Of a stretch of DNA of 64,000 nucleotides, positions 10,579-20,762 are shown piece by piece. A program made the translations under genes and the position numbers. Source of the stretch: Chrysophaeum taylorii (Eukaryota > Sar > Pelagophyceae > Pelagomonadales > Pelagomonadaceae). Location: assembly GCA_029834535.1 (NCBI GenBank), contig JAQMWT010000471.1, positions 62,001 to 126,000 of the forward strand, in the 5' to 3' direction. The first letter of the stretch is position 1; every line of letters begins with the position of its first letter. The notes under the pieces were generated by a model, which had not been told where the DNA came from, did not search any database, and was given only the letters and a program-made list of their open reading frames with translations.

Positions 10579-11367
10579 TCAGAGACGAAGGGTAGAATCG
10601 CGACCAAGAATAAGGGCAAGATCCTGAGAACCGTTGAGATAACGTAGAGTGTGGGATAAAGCGTGCCAGTGGGGTTTACCAAGATTGTGGGGAAAACGCG
10701 CACACTGATTGACGGACCAAGTGATATCAGGGCGAGTCATGATGGAGATGAATAGGACACAGCCAATAATACGGCGAAAAGGGATGCGCGCCATGAAGAT
10801 GTGATCTGGAGAACCAGGAGCAGGACAATCAGCCGCAGAAAGATGAAGACCTTTGGGAGCGGGCGTCAGTTCAGGTTTACTGTTGATTATGCGATGTTCG
10901 GTAAGGATTTCACGGATAGCATGGGATTGGTCAAGAGTGAGGGTTTTCTGAGAGCGATCACGCGTAATGCGAAGACCAACGTAAGAGGTGAGATCAAGCT
11001 CATTGACGTCAGTGAAGGTTCGGAAACGGAGGAAAAAGGCTTGGTAATGGCCAATGCAATGACGAGGGTGCGCCACAAGAAGATCATCAACGACAAGAAC
11101 GAGACGCAGGACAACGGTAGAATTGAACGCGAGCTTGTAATTGCAAGTGTCACCAGATCCGCGGACGAAGCCACAATCATTGAGAAGGAAGCGTTCCAAA
11201 TAAAGCCACCAATTGCGACAAGCTTGTTTGCAACCATACCAAGAGCGACGGAGCTTGTAAACGATTTTGGAACCATCGGTGGGTTGGCGAGGAGCATAGC
11301 CTTCGAGTGGCCAGACATAGATGTCTTCGTCAATGGGAGCTTGGATAAAAGCGGAGCTGACATCCAA
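10579..11367 (-). pseudogene. Copia reverse transcriptase segment, copy 1
   Basis: The frame starts MDVSSAFIQAPIDEDIYV (RT motif A with catalytic Asp), continues with a KLRRSWYGCKQACRNWW segment, and has VVDDLLVA at the YVDD catalytic site (Val for Tyr). Later blocks include YVGLRITRDRSQKTLTLDQ and MTRPDITWSVNQCARF, typical of Copia polymerases. The N-terminal part of the RT region lies in another frame at about 11403-11800, including the PERSGWLQAIAKEYSSL segment. Confidence 0.85.
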
Positions 11368-11852
11368 CTTGTGCAGATCCCAGTCATGAACAGCAACAAA
11401 GGTTAGAAAGAAACGGATCGTGACGATGCTAGCAACCGGTGATTAGGTGTTATGATAATCAATGCCGTGAACCTGGGTGTAACCGCGGACAACGAGGCGA
11501 GCCTTGTACGATTTGAAGCGGCCAGAGTCATACTTCTTGCGAAGGATCCACTTGAGGGTACAAATGTTGCCAGAAAAGTCGAAGGAAGGCGAACAACATC
11601 CCAGCAACCAAGATGACCAAGGGAGCTATACTCTTTGGCGATGGCTTGCAACCAGCCAGAACGCTCAGGATTGGTCTGAGCTAAAGCTTCACGTAAATGG
11701 GTGGAAGTAACGGTAGTTTCGTCAATGTATGAATACTGAGAGGTTTCTTCGGAAGCAGAGTAATAAACATGTGCATGGGGGTCAACAGGGGTGTTAGCTA
11801 AACAAAGGGGAAGGAAAACATAATGAACTAACAAACGAAAGCTAACATAAGA

Positions 11853-11931
11853 GACATACAAACCCACCCACATCCTTCATGCTCGCCACACACACCCCCC
11901 TCTAAGCAGTCGACATTTAAAGACATACAAA
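11853..11931 (+). mobile_element. Short TTTAAA-end insertion in Copia (59 bp, 10-bp duplications)
   Basis: The insert 11863-11921 ends GCAGTCGACATTTAAA and carries a CACACACACCCCCC tract. It is flanked by perfect direct repeats GACATACAAA (11853-11862 and 11922-11931). The related Copia copy 2 lacks it at the same place (near 16890). In the Copia reading direction it brings a stop codon between integrase and reverse transcriptase. The longest member of the family (63870-63967) extends the same sequence further. Confidence 0.75.
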
Positions 11932-14100
11932 GAGTTACAGGAGGAAACAGAAGCGACAAAGGAAACAGAATTGACATTGTGACAGGATGAAACCGAATCG
12001 ACATTGCGTTGTTGACAAACGCCAGGATGAAAGTCTGTTGGTTGTTGTAACGCGCGTTGGTCGACTTTGCGCGGTCGACCCCGTTTGGCTCGACGTAATG
12101 GTGCACGTTTCGTATTGTCCGGTGACGGTTGTGATAGTGTTTCAGGGGTGATCAGTCCCGATAAGGCCGGCTCCTGAGCATCAAAAACAGAAGACAAGGG
12201 AGCGCCAGCGGAAGATAAACGAGGGTCGTAATAAAATAAGCCAGGAAAACGAGAATCCACAAGAGGCGGAGGAAGGGGTTGAGAGGACAGAGACTTACGC
12301 AGAGCAAAATTTTCATCAAAAACAACATCAATCGAGGTGTGGATGACAGGACCAGTGGCGCGTTGAAGCAATATGCGATATCCAGGGCCTGCAGAGGGAT
12401 ACCCAATGAAGATGCCGGTTATAGCTTTGGTAGGCCATTTGTCGCCAGTAAGAAGTGCAGCAGGACAGCCCCAAACACGAAGAAGATCAACACGGGGGAG
12501 AGTTTCATGTAGCATTCATATGGCGTCATATATCCAGGATTAGAGGCATTTGGCATGCGCTCAGAGATGAAGTCAGCCGTTTCCATGGCCCAACGCCAAA
12601 AATCAGGTGGATGGTGCGCATGCACCAAAAGAGTGCGAGTAATATCAGCAGTTGCGCGATGAGAGCGTTCCACAACACCAGAAAAAGCGTGCGCCTGTGA
12701 AGTTTTGGACTGAGCTGCAGGAGCACGTTTGAGAGCGATGTTGTTGCCCAGACAGATGGTTTCAAATTGGCCCATAAGAGAGCGGTCACGATCGGTGTAG
12801 ATGAGGGCAATGCGATATCCAAATGGGCGAACCACGGTAGACAGAAAAAGTTCGAGTTGACGAGCGTTCGTAAGTGCATCGTGTCGTGGAGCAAAGTAAC
12901 GTGCGCGGCGGCGCGTATGATCATCGACAAACGTGAGGATCGCGCGGTCTTGATATATGAAGGATGGGACGCCTGCAAACATGAGATCGGCGTGGATAAT
13001 AAGGTAGGGAACAACGACACGTGGACGAGACAAAGGCTCGGAGGCAGGAAGCGAAGTGGAAGCGGAAGCATGTGCTTTACGTTGGCCAACATGCGCAGCA
13101 TGCATTTTACCGAGAGCACAAGCAGGACAAAAAGAAAGAGACGCGGAGCTCGGGAAAGGCGGTGCGCCAACAGCGAGAGAAGACAAACGGCGGATATAAG
13201 AGGGACTGTAGTGACCAAGACGAGCATGCCAAAGGTCGAAGGTAAGTTGAGTGCGTTGAGACACAGCGGGAAACGCACAAGGGCCATGGACACGGGGGCA
13301 AGAAGAAAATGCCACAAAAGGTGAAACGAAGTCCGCGTAGGGCGCAGCGGTTGTATTGCCGATCCAACAGACGATCAAAAGAAGACCACAGCGACGAAGC
13401 AGGGGAATAACGTGATGCGTTTGGCGGTGACCTAAAATGCGTTGCGGATGAGCAGGGCCAACGGCCTGAATGGTGTGGCAATCGTAACCAACTTGCTCAA
13501 GGGCATGATCCGAAAGAACCCGTTTGTCACCAAGGCCAGGAGAGATGAGGGTATGCGGGAACGCGACATGGATGCCATGAGGGGCGGAGAGAGTGGGTGC
13601 AGGAGAAGGAAGACCACGATTGTCAAGAGGACCAATTGAAGGGAACGTTAAGTGAGCAGTGCCAGAACCAGAAACAGAGCCAGTGCCGATAGCAGAAGTG
13701 ATGGAGTGCTGTTGACTGTTGTCAAGGTCAGTGAAACCAGCAGGGGAATTGAAGAGATTGACGTTGGCACCGGTGTCGTAGACAACGAGACGAAGGTTGG
13801 TGCTGTGAAGGTAGTCGCGCTCACGGGCGGTGAGCAGAGCGGTAAGGGCACTGGTGGAGGAAAGGACTTGGTAAATGGGATGGGGGCGGAAAGATAGTTT
13901 TGGTAGAAGGGTGGATGGGGCCGAGGTGGGTATTGGGATTTGACCGACGTGGGTATTGATATTGATGGCGAGGGCGGGCGGTGGCTTGTGAGAGCAAATA
14001 GCGCTGGCGCTTATGACAATCTTTCTGGTGATGGCCAGGAATACCACAAAAGTGACAAAGATCAGTATGGCGTGGGCGCTTGCGATGGAAACCACGGGAA
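11932..14100 (-). pseudogene. Copia protease-integrase segment, copy 1
   Basis: The protease active site is VVYDTGANVNLFNS (about 13745-13790, Asp-Thr-Gly). The integrase zinc-binding part has WHARLGHYSPSYIRRL followed by CPACALGKMHAAH (about 13080-13225). The catalytic core has Asp in IHADLMFAGVPSF, Asp in IALIYTDRDRS and Glu in FSGVVERSHRAT, completing a DDE triad. Downstream, a GCPAALLTGDKWPTKAITG block (12515-12410, other frame) corresponds to the C-terminal integrase region. A frameshift near 12515 splits the protein. Confidence 0.85.
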
Positions 14101-14993
14101 AATGAAGACGAAGGTCGATTACGGAAAGATGTTCGAAAAGATGGGCGAGGGCTAGAGCGTTGTTGGGAGCGCAAAGCATTGAGGCGATGAAGGCATTTAT
14201 CTGAAGGGTGGTTGGTACGACCGTAAAAGTTGCAACGTTCACGATGACGGGGACTTTCACGGAACGTAGCATGGACAAGCGCAGACTTGGTCTGAAGATA
14301 ATCAAAAACTTTACTGTGGAGGCGATCAACGAAACCATCATATGTGCGCAGTTTAGGATCAAGTGCAATGAGATCCTTAGACAAGATCGAGTCGGGGATT
14401 TTCGTCTGAAGCAATTGCAATGCAAGAGTGTCTGGGAAATCTTGATGATGCCGAGCAACTTGAACACCAGTGATGAACTTGTTAAGAAAAGACTCAAGTT
14501 CATCGATATTGTTGCACACCAAGGAATGCAATGAAGCAATTGCAGACTGAGCGACACGATCTCCATGGCCCACGTAAACATCAGTAATGCGCTTGTAAAG
14601 CCGCGTGAAGTTCATATCGCGGTTTTCACGGATATCCGCACGATCAGTATCATGCATTGGTAGCGCCATGAACAGTGCAGAGTACCAGCGTTGCTGCGTA
14701 AGACCAAATTCTTCTTCAGAGCAGCCAGAGGCGGAAATGCTAGTCCAAGTGTCATTGGTCAAGATAATGCGATCACCGGTGGAAATGATCATGTTTTCCA
14801 GGCGCCGGGTCCATTGGTGAAAAAGATGTCGCTCACCACTGAAGACATCGAGTTTTTGCGAAAGCTTGCTATCTTTAATTTCGATCGAGGACATGATAAA
14901 CGATAACGAACCGAACACGTAGCAATGAACTGAAGCCGATGAGGAGTCGCCGTTTTCCGTGAAGTCAAGCACAGGTTCGATCGAAACGAGCAC
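13821..14993 (-). pseudogene. Copia gag segment, copy 1
   Basis: A 390-residue open frame; the likely real start is MSSIEIKDSKLSQKLDVF near 14894. It contains the gag core FSGERHLFHQWTRRLENMI and LESFLNKFITGVQVARHHQ, typical of UBN2-like Copia gag. Two Cys/His motifs follow: a divergent CNFYGRTNHPSDKC and a canonical CCHC knuckle CHFCGIPGHHQKDC (near 14030-14075). It binds and packages element RNA. The protease continues in another frame. Confidence 0.82.
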
Positions 14994-15059
14994 TTGGTAC
15001 CATGTGACAACTGGAATGAGGCGTTACACTAGCGATAAGAGAATGACGCAGGGATATTA

Positions 15060-15300
15060 GATACGTGGTGCAGGGGTAAGTGTCATAGCTTCCTCACAGG
15101 GGATGTGAGAACTATAATGGGGACGTGGTGCAGGGGTAAGTGTCATAGCTTCCTCACACAGGTGCTGGAAAAGAAAGAAAAGGAAAAAGGGGTACGTGAG
15201 GTCCTCACACAGGTGCTGGAAAAGAAAGAAAAGGAAGAAGGAAAAAAGGGTAAGTGAGACGCTCACAGAGGAGAAGCTTGAAGGAAGACGTCAGGAGAGG
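15060..15300 (-). repeat. Copia LTR region between copies 1 and 2
   Basis: This is the left LTR sequence with extra internal duplications. The GGGGTAAGTGTCATAGCTTC block occurs twice (15074 and 15133) and the GGTGCTGGAAAAGAAAGAA block twice (15160 and 15208). It lies exactly between the gag start of copy 1 and the RNase H end of copy 2, so two elements share or abut at this LTR. Confidence 0.7.
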
Positions 15301-15316
15301 CAGCGTGACAGAAAGA

Positions 15317-15374
15317 GACAGGAGATACCACACACACCCCCCTCTTTGCAGTCGACATTTAAAGACAGGTGATA
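15317..15374 (+). mobile_element. Short TTTAAA-end insertion (36 bp, 11-bp duplications)
   Basis: The insert 15328-15363 consists of a CACACACACCCCCC tract followed by GCAGTCGACATTTAAA. It is flanked by GACAGGAGATA (15317-15327) and GACAGGTGATA (15364-15374), identical but for one base. It lies at the 3' end of Copia copy 2, a different position from the insertion in copy 1, so it is an independent event. Confidence 0.75.
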
Positions 15375-15385
15375 TCAGGGTGAAG

Positions 15386-15982
15386 TCACGAGTTGAGGTA
15401 ACAAGCACGAAGCCGGAGGAAGGGAGGAGCTTCCGTACGACGGGTGAAGATATCGCTAAGGGTGTCAAGGCGGGGATTGTGTTGGAGATCAAGGATGTGG
15501 TTGCGATGATATTCGGCGGTGCTGTAAAAGCGAATATCAATATGGCGGGTGCGCCGCATGAGACATTGGAGACGGATTTGGGTGACGGTGGTGCTGTTAT
15601 CGACATACATTGGGACCGTGTGACGAGGGAGATCAAAGTCATCAAAAAGTTTGAGAAGCCAAGAGAGCTCAGCAGGGGCGGCGTAAAGAGCGAGCAATTC
15701 AGCGTCAAGGTACTGCGAGCGGGAGCAGGAGGCGATCATAGAGCCAGACAGGAGAAAACAAAAGCCAGTAGTGGAGTGGCGGTCATCAGGGTCGTCGGTC
15801 CAGCTGGAGTCGGAATAACCACAGAGACGAAGGGTAGAATCGCGACCAAGAACAAGTGTAAGAGCCTGAGAACCGCTGAGATAACGCAGAGTGTGGGATA
15901 AAGCGCGCCAGTGGGGTTTACCAGGATTGTGTGAAAAACGCGCACACTGATTGACGGACCAAGTGATATCAGGGCGAGTCAT
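15386..15982 (-). pseudogene. Copia RT end and RNase H, copy 2
   Basis: One open frame runs from MTRPDITWSVNQCARF (end of RT) through YSDSSWTDDPDDRHSTTGF (RNase H start, catalytic Asp), LDAELLALYAAPAELSWL and MYVDNSTTVTQI to RRTRHIDIRFYS. This joins parts that are frameshifted in copy 1 and shows the ancestral arrangement. Confidence 0.82.
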
Positions 15983-15989
15983 GATGGAG

Positions 15990-16600
15990 ATAAATAAAAC
16001 TCAGCCAACAATACGACGAAAAGGGATGCGTGCCATGGAGACGTGAGCAGGGGAGCCAGGTGCAGGAGAAGCAGCCGCAGAAAGAGGAGGAACTTTGGGA
16101 GCGGGAGTCAAGTCTGGTTGTGCGCGAGCACGCGTAATGCGGAGACCGACGTAAGTGGTCAGATCAAGCTCGTTAACATCAGTGAAGGTTCGGAAACGGA
16201 GGAAGAAGGCAGGGTAATGACCAAGGCAAGGACGAGGGTGCGCCACAAGAAGATCATCAATGACATGAACGAGAGGCAGGACAACGGTAGAATTAAGCAC
16301 GAGCTTGTAACGGCAAGTGTCACCAGATCCGCGGACGAAGCCACAGTCATTGATGAGAAAGCGTACCAAATAAAGCCACCAATTACGACAAGCTAGTTTG
16401 CAACCATACCAAGAGCGACGGAGCGTGTAAATGGTTTTGAAACCATCGGTGGGTTGGCGAGGAGCATAACCTGCGGGTGGCCAGACATGTCTTCGTCAAT
16501 GGGAGCTTGGATAAAAGCGGAGCTGACATCCAGCTTATGCAAATCCCAGTCGTGAACAGCAACGCCAGACAGGGGCTTGTATGAAAGCAGAGATGACATC
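15990..16600 (-). pseudogene. Copia reverse transcriptase, copy 2 (deleted)
   Basis: Segments matching copy 1 include LDVSSAFIQAPIDEDM (near 16540) and the NDCGFVRGSGDTCRYKL block followed by VIDDLLVAHPRP (catalytic YVDD position changed to VIDD). Several internal deletions relative to copy 1 are visible, for example between RITRARAQ and LTPAPK. Confidence 0.75.
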
Positions 16601-17221
16601 TACAGGACGTAACGTGTCGTGCTAAGCAATGCCGTGAACCTGGGTGTAACCGCGGACAACGAGATGAGCAGTGTACGATTTGAAGCGGCCAGATTCATAC
16701 TTCGTGCGGTGGACCCACTTCAAAGGGCAGATGGTGCCAGAAAAAGTAGAAGGAACGCAAACAACATCCGAGCAACCGAGCTGACCGAGGGAATGATATT
16801 CTGTGGCAAGGGCTTGTAACCGACGTGCAGGATTTGGATGGGCTGGGCGAGACAGAGGGGAAGGAGGACATAATGAACTAACAAACGAAAGCTAGAATAA
16901 TTAACGTACAGGGAAGGACAAGATGACACAGAATTGAAGGGAATGACAAGATGACACAGAATCGACAGTGCGTGGTAAAACGCCAGTATTGCGGGTTTGA
17001 GTTGGTTCTCCATTTGTTTCTGAATAATGTGCGCTTTTTGTCGACTTTGCGCGGTCGGCTCCGTTTGGCTCGACTTTGTTTTGCATGCTTTTTGTTTTGC
17101 ATGCTTGTTGTTTTGTCGGCTCTGGTTGGCTCGACTTTGTTGTGCACTTTTTGTTGTTTTCTCTCTTTGGTTCGTCGGAGTTCATGAGCTCGTAGAATGG
17201 TCGGTTCACATGATGGGGTGA

Positions 17222-19000
17222 TCAGTCCCAGTGAAACCGGCGCATTCTCATCAAACACAGGGGACAAGGGGGCAACAGCGGAAGAACAGGTGACAATCGG
17301 GCAACAGCAGGAACAGGTGACAATGGGGCAACAGTAGACGAGAGCTGGGAAGTGTGATTCGAGAAAGTCAGAACAACGTTGAAGTGCCTTCGGTGGGTGA
17401 CATTGCAGGAAGTCTGATAAGCGAAACTGTCAGCAAAATCGAGGTCTGAAGAAAAATAGCGACAAAAGTGCCTGGGATGACTTGCGTTAGGCGATTGTGG
17501 CCACTGAGAATCGCAGCGGGGCAAAGATAGCGGAAACACGGGCTGGTATATATGATGGCGGTGTATCAGACGTCTGATGAGAACGTGGCCGTTGGGCAGA
17601 TATGTTGCATGGTGCATGGTGACCAGGTTATGACGATGGTCGGAGTCGACAGAAGCAAAAACAGGCGGAAACAGGTTTGATGCGAACGTTGGGTGTTTGG
17701 TTGTTATGGCGCGAGCAAGTTGCCATGGGCACGACCGCGTCCTGTACGCGAAGATGGAAGACTTCGGACGCGCCAGCGGTGTAAGGAACGAACACGGGTA
17801 GACCAGGCTGCTGTATGCCAGCCTGCTGTGGTAGATAAGAAAGTGGCCCGTTGTCGCATTCGCAAGAACGAAGTTGCCATATGGGCCAACGTTGGAGGAG
17901 CAAGCGGCGAGCTTTGCTCGTCATACTCGAATAGACTGCTGTAGAAGTTGGCGATAGTGGCAAAACAGTTGTGGCACGTAAGAACGTTGCAGATAGCGTC
18001 GCAGACGTAAGAATATTGCAGATAGCGTCGCGGGTGCTGAGCACGGAATTCACTGCGAGAGCAAAACCGAATTTTAAAGGTAAAGCGGCGAAAAAGGCGA
18101 GAGTGCGCGAAGGAGAACCACAACATTGTGTTGATACCGTAGACGAAGAAGCCGAATAACACAGCAAAGAAGCGTCGGTCCAGGATCCCGAAGATGAGCG
18201 ATCCAACCACATAGGAAGCACGAAAGCTGCGCACGCGAAAAATTGACAGGCACAGCTTAGTTGTGGCGGGTGAAATGCGCGATGGAACGTGACTCGCTGG
18301 TTTTACCAGAACCGATAAGCACAACGAGGAGTGGATCAACGAATAGGTGAAAATGCACAACGGGGAGTGGATCAACGAATAGCAGAAAATGTAGAACGGG
18401 GAGTGGATCAACGAATAGCTGAAAATGCACAACGGGGAGTGGAGCAACGAATAGGCGAAATACAGAACGAGGAGGGGAGCAACGACGAGGTGAAAATACA
18501 GAACGAGGGGTGGAGTAACGAATAGCGGAAAATACAGAACGAAGGGCGCCTGTGCAATGGGAGCTAAAAACAAAAACGAGGGGCTTCCACAACAACACTG
18601 TTCCTTCGCAAAAACGAGGGGCTTCCGTGGGAGGGGGTTGTTGATGTGATTGCGTCAGAAAATCGGCGGTACACACGCTGACTTGGTATTATCTTGATTG
18701 GCAGAAAGGTGCAAAGATGATAAGATAGAGTATCGGGAGGTGGATGGGAGACGTTGGGTGCGGCCGTTTAAGGCGGTGAAGGGGGCGTAATAGATGGTGG
18801 TATTAAGAAAAGCGGCGGAGTGGAACTAGAATCAGTCAAGGTTGGAGTAGGCATAGGGGCAGAAAAGGTAGTGTTACTGGTGTTGGTTTTGGTGGGTTGG
18901 TGTTGTTGGGTGTTGTTGGAGTCATTGGGAGTGTTGCGCTGTTGAGAAGAACGACGATGGTGGGTAGCGCGTTGTCGTGGAATAGCTAGGAACTTCGAAA
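17222..19000. repeat. Replaced centre of Copia copy 2 with about 45-bp minisatellite
   Basis: The integrase-end similarity fades after about 17620. The sequence to about 19000 has no counterpart in copy 1. From 18310 to 18560 it is a tandem array of about six units of roughly 40-45 bp built around GGGGAGTGGATCAACGAATAG and GAAAATGCACAACG, diverging to the right. Open frames here only translate the repeat. Confidence 0.65.
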
Positions 19001-19016
19001 CTTGCGGCAGTCCCCC

Positions 19017-19802
19017 TTAAAGTGATCCTTGCAGCCGCCAAGAGGACATTGGGTAGTGCGTCGGAATCGAGTGGAGCCAGGTTGTTGGGAAAGGGGAGCG
19101 TCTAGGGTAGGTCAGTTGGAAGAGTCTGAAGTCGTGGCTGACGACGCGGCGGATAGCGCGGCGGAAGTGGTTGTGCATGCTATCTAAATAGATTGTTGTT
19201 GAACTTCTCAAGGGTACAACCACAGTCGTCGGTACGAAACGCGAGACGATAAAACAAAGCCAGTAAGGCTTGAAGCACGATGCAAAACAATGCCGAGCAA
19301 CTTGTATACTCCGATGATGAACTTGTTGAGGAAGCTCGCTACGCGATCCCCATGGCCCATGTAGACATCGGTAATGCGCTTGTATAGTCGCGCGAAGTTC
19401 ATGTCGCGGTTTGCATGGATATCAACGTTGTTGCTTGTGACGCGAAATTCGCCTTCAGAGCAGCGAGATGCTGAGAAATTCTTCTTCAGAGCAGCGAGAT
19501 GCTGAGATGCTAGTCCAAGGATTGTTGGTCGAGATAATGTGATCGCCGGTAGAGATGATCATGTTCGCGAGACGACGTGGCCATTGGTGAAAAAAAAAAT
19601 GTCGCTCACCGCTGAAGGCATCAAGGTTTTGCGAAAGCTTGCTATCTTTAATTTCGATCGAGGACATGGTAGACGAAACGAACCAAAAACGTAGCAATGA
19701 ACTGAAGCCGAGGAGGAGTCGCCACGAAGTCAAGCACAGGCTCGATCGTGAACGAGCACCTGGTACCATGTGAGAATACTGAAATGGGGATGTGAGAACC
19801 AT
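19017..19802 (-). pseudogene. Copia gag fragments, copy 2
   Basis: MSSIEIKDSKLSQNLDAF and the FHQWPRRLANMIISTGDHI block (19802-19455) and MNFARLYKRITDVYMGHGD (19402-19208) match gag of copy 1, in two frames. A possible Cys/His remnant, CPLGGCKDHFKGDC, lies near 19020-19060, but its spacing is not canonical. Confidence 0.7.
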
Positions 19803-19850
19803 AATGGGGACGTGGTGCAGGGGTAAGTGTCATAGCTTCCTCACAAAGAA
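19755..19850 (-). repeat. Copia LTR, right partial copy
   Basis: Contains GAAATGGGGATGTGAGAACC, ATAATGGGGACGTGGTGCAG and GGGGTAAGTGTCATAGCTTCC as in the other two LTR copies. It stops at CTCACA and then leaves the repeat, marking the right edge of the tandem Copia block. Confidence 0.65.
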
Positions 19851-19924
19851 GAAGGGCTAACGCTGTGGGTGTTGATGGGGGCTATTAATTCTTCAACCTT
19901 TGCTCAAACACGCGTATCTACGCG

Positions 19925-20235
19925 CGTGTTGCGGCGGCGCGGTTGCACGACGCTGTCTACTATGGACGGACGGACGACGGACAGACGAACGGTCGGACGG
20001 ACGGCCGTTCCATTTCGTAGTAATGCGGCCGCGCGGTAGCACGACGCTGTCGGTCGGACGGAGAGCCGTTCCGTTCCGTAGTGTTGCGGCCGCGCGGTAG
20101 CGCCGTCGCGCCCGCTCGCGGTCCTTTTCGTAGTGTTGCGGCTGCCCGGTAGCACGACGCTCTCTTGCTTGGTCGCGTTGGTTTTTCTCGTGTTTCGGCC
20201 GCCGCGCGGTAGCACGACGCTGTCGCCCTCGCTTA
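19925..20235. repeat. Minisatellite of GC-rich units
   Basis: Five imperfect copies of a unit containing TGTTGCGGCCGCGCGGTAGC followed by ACGACGCTGTC start near 19929, 20021, 20083, 20134 and 20190. Spacing varies from about 50 to 90 bp because of GGACGGAC-type inserts. The remaining sequence to the next gene (20236-20762) has no recognised feature beyond a TATATATA run near 20470 and a (CT)n run just before the gene. Confidence 0.7.
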
Positions 20236-20762
20236 CCCTCCTTTCCCTACAAGTCAGTCTTACGAAGTTGGAACCTTGCTCAAAGATACCGTTTAATGGC
20301 TCAGACATGCTGATTTAACGGATAGTATCATCATACCTGACATATACCAAGATTTTGTGTAGTTTATACTGGAATTCTACTAAACGGCTAGGCGCATATT
20401 ATCTTTGTAGACAGACGGACGGATTATTCGATTATTCGTAGTAGAGAGCTGTTGATTCCATGAACAGGATATATATATGTTGAACCATGCCACACGAGAA
20501 TTGAATTATTTTGAATAGAGAACAGCGATCCTTTCGTTTTTGTTCTTGGGATGATGGTAATGGTGCCCCTCGGGAAGATCCCCCCCGGAGAGTGGAGGAG
20601 AGGCGAGGACTTCGCACGCACCACCACCTCCCAGCACGCGGAGGCCTGAAGAGGGTGATCAATCGATCATTCTGATTATAAAAAAGTTGCGAGTGCTCTC
20701 TCTGGTTCTCTCTCTCAGAAGTTGTGGCGGCGGTCGAGGGCAAGACGGAGGGTAAACGGCGC

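Larger units (their letters stand above)
9896..15300 (-). mobile_element. Ty1/Copia LTR retrotransposon, copy 1 (inactivated)
   Basis: Reading leftwards: right LTR (about 15060-15300), gag with zinc knuckles, protease, integrase, reverse transcriptase, RNase H, left LTR. The protease-integrase-RT-RNase H order defines the Copia superfamily. Frameshifts separate gag, protease/integrase, RT and RNase H segments, and a 59-bp insertion with a stop codon lies between integrase and RT, so the copy cannot encode one full polyprotein. The next Copia copy begins directly on the right, sharing the LTR region. Confidence 0.88.
15300..19850 (-). mobile_element. Ty1/Copia LTR retrotransposon, copy 2 (badly rearranged)
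   Basis: Gag fragments (about 19208-19802), a decayed integrase C-terminal region (about 17200-17620), reverse transcriptase (about 15990-16560) and RNase H (15386-15982) closely match copy 1 and lie in the same order and strand. Protease and most of integrase are missing; the space 17.6-19.0 kb is filled by unrelated sequence and a minisatellite. The right end (19760-19850) repeats the LTR block. Confidence 0.8.

Noticed and set aside
11838-11900. GTATGT...TTTAG intron in Copia between integrase and reverse transcriptase
   Set aside because: A GTATGT donor and TTTAG acceptor can be found on the minus strand, but GTATGT lies in the duplicated target of the short insertion and copy 2 lacks the segment, so insertion explains it better.
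18257-18676. Minus-strand repeat protein with LFVDPLP units
   Set aside because: It only translates the DNA minisatellite and has no start context or domain.
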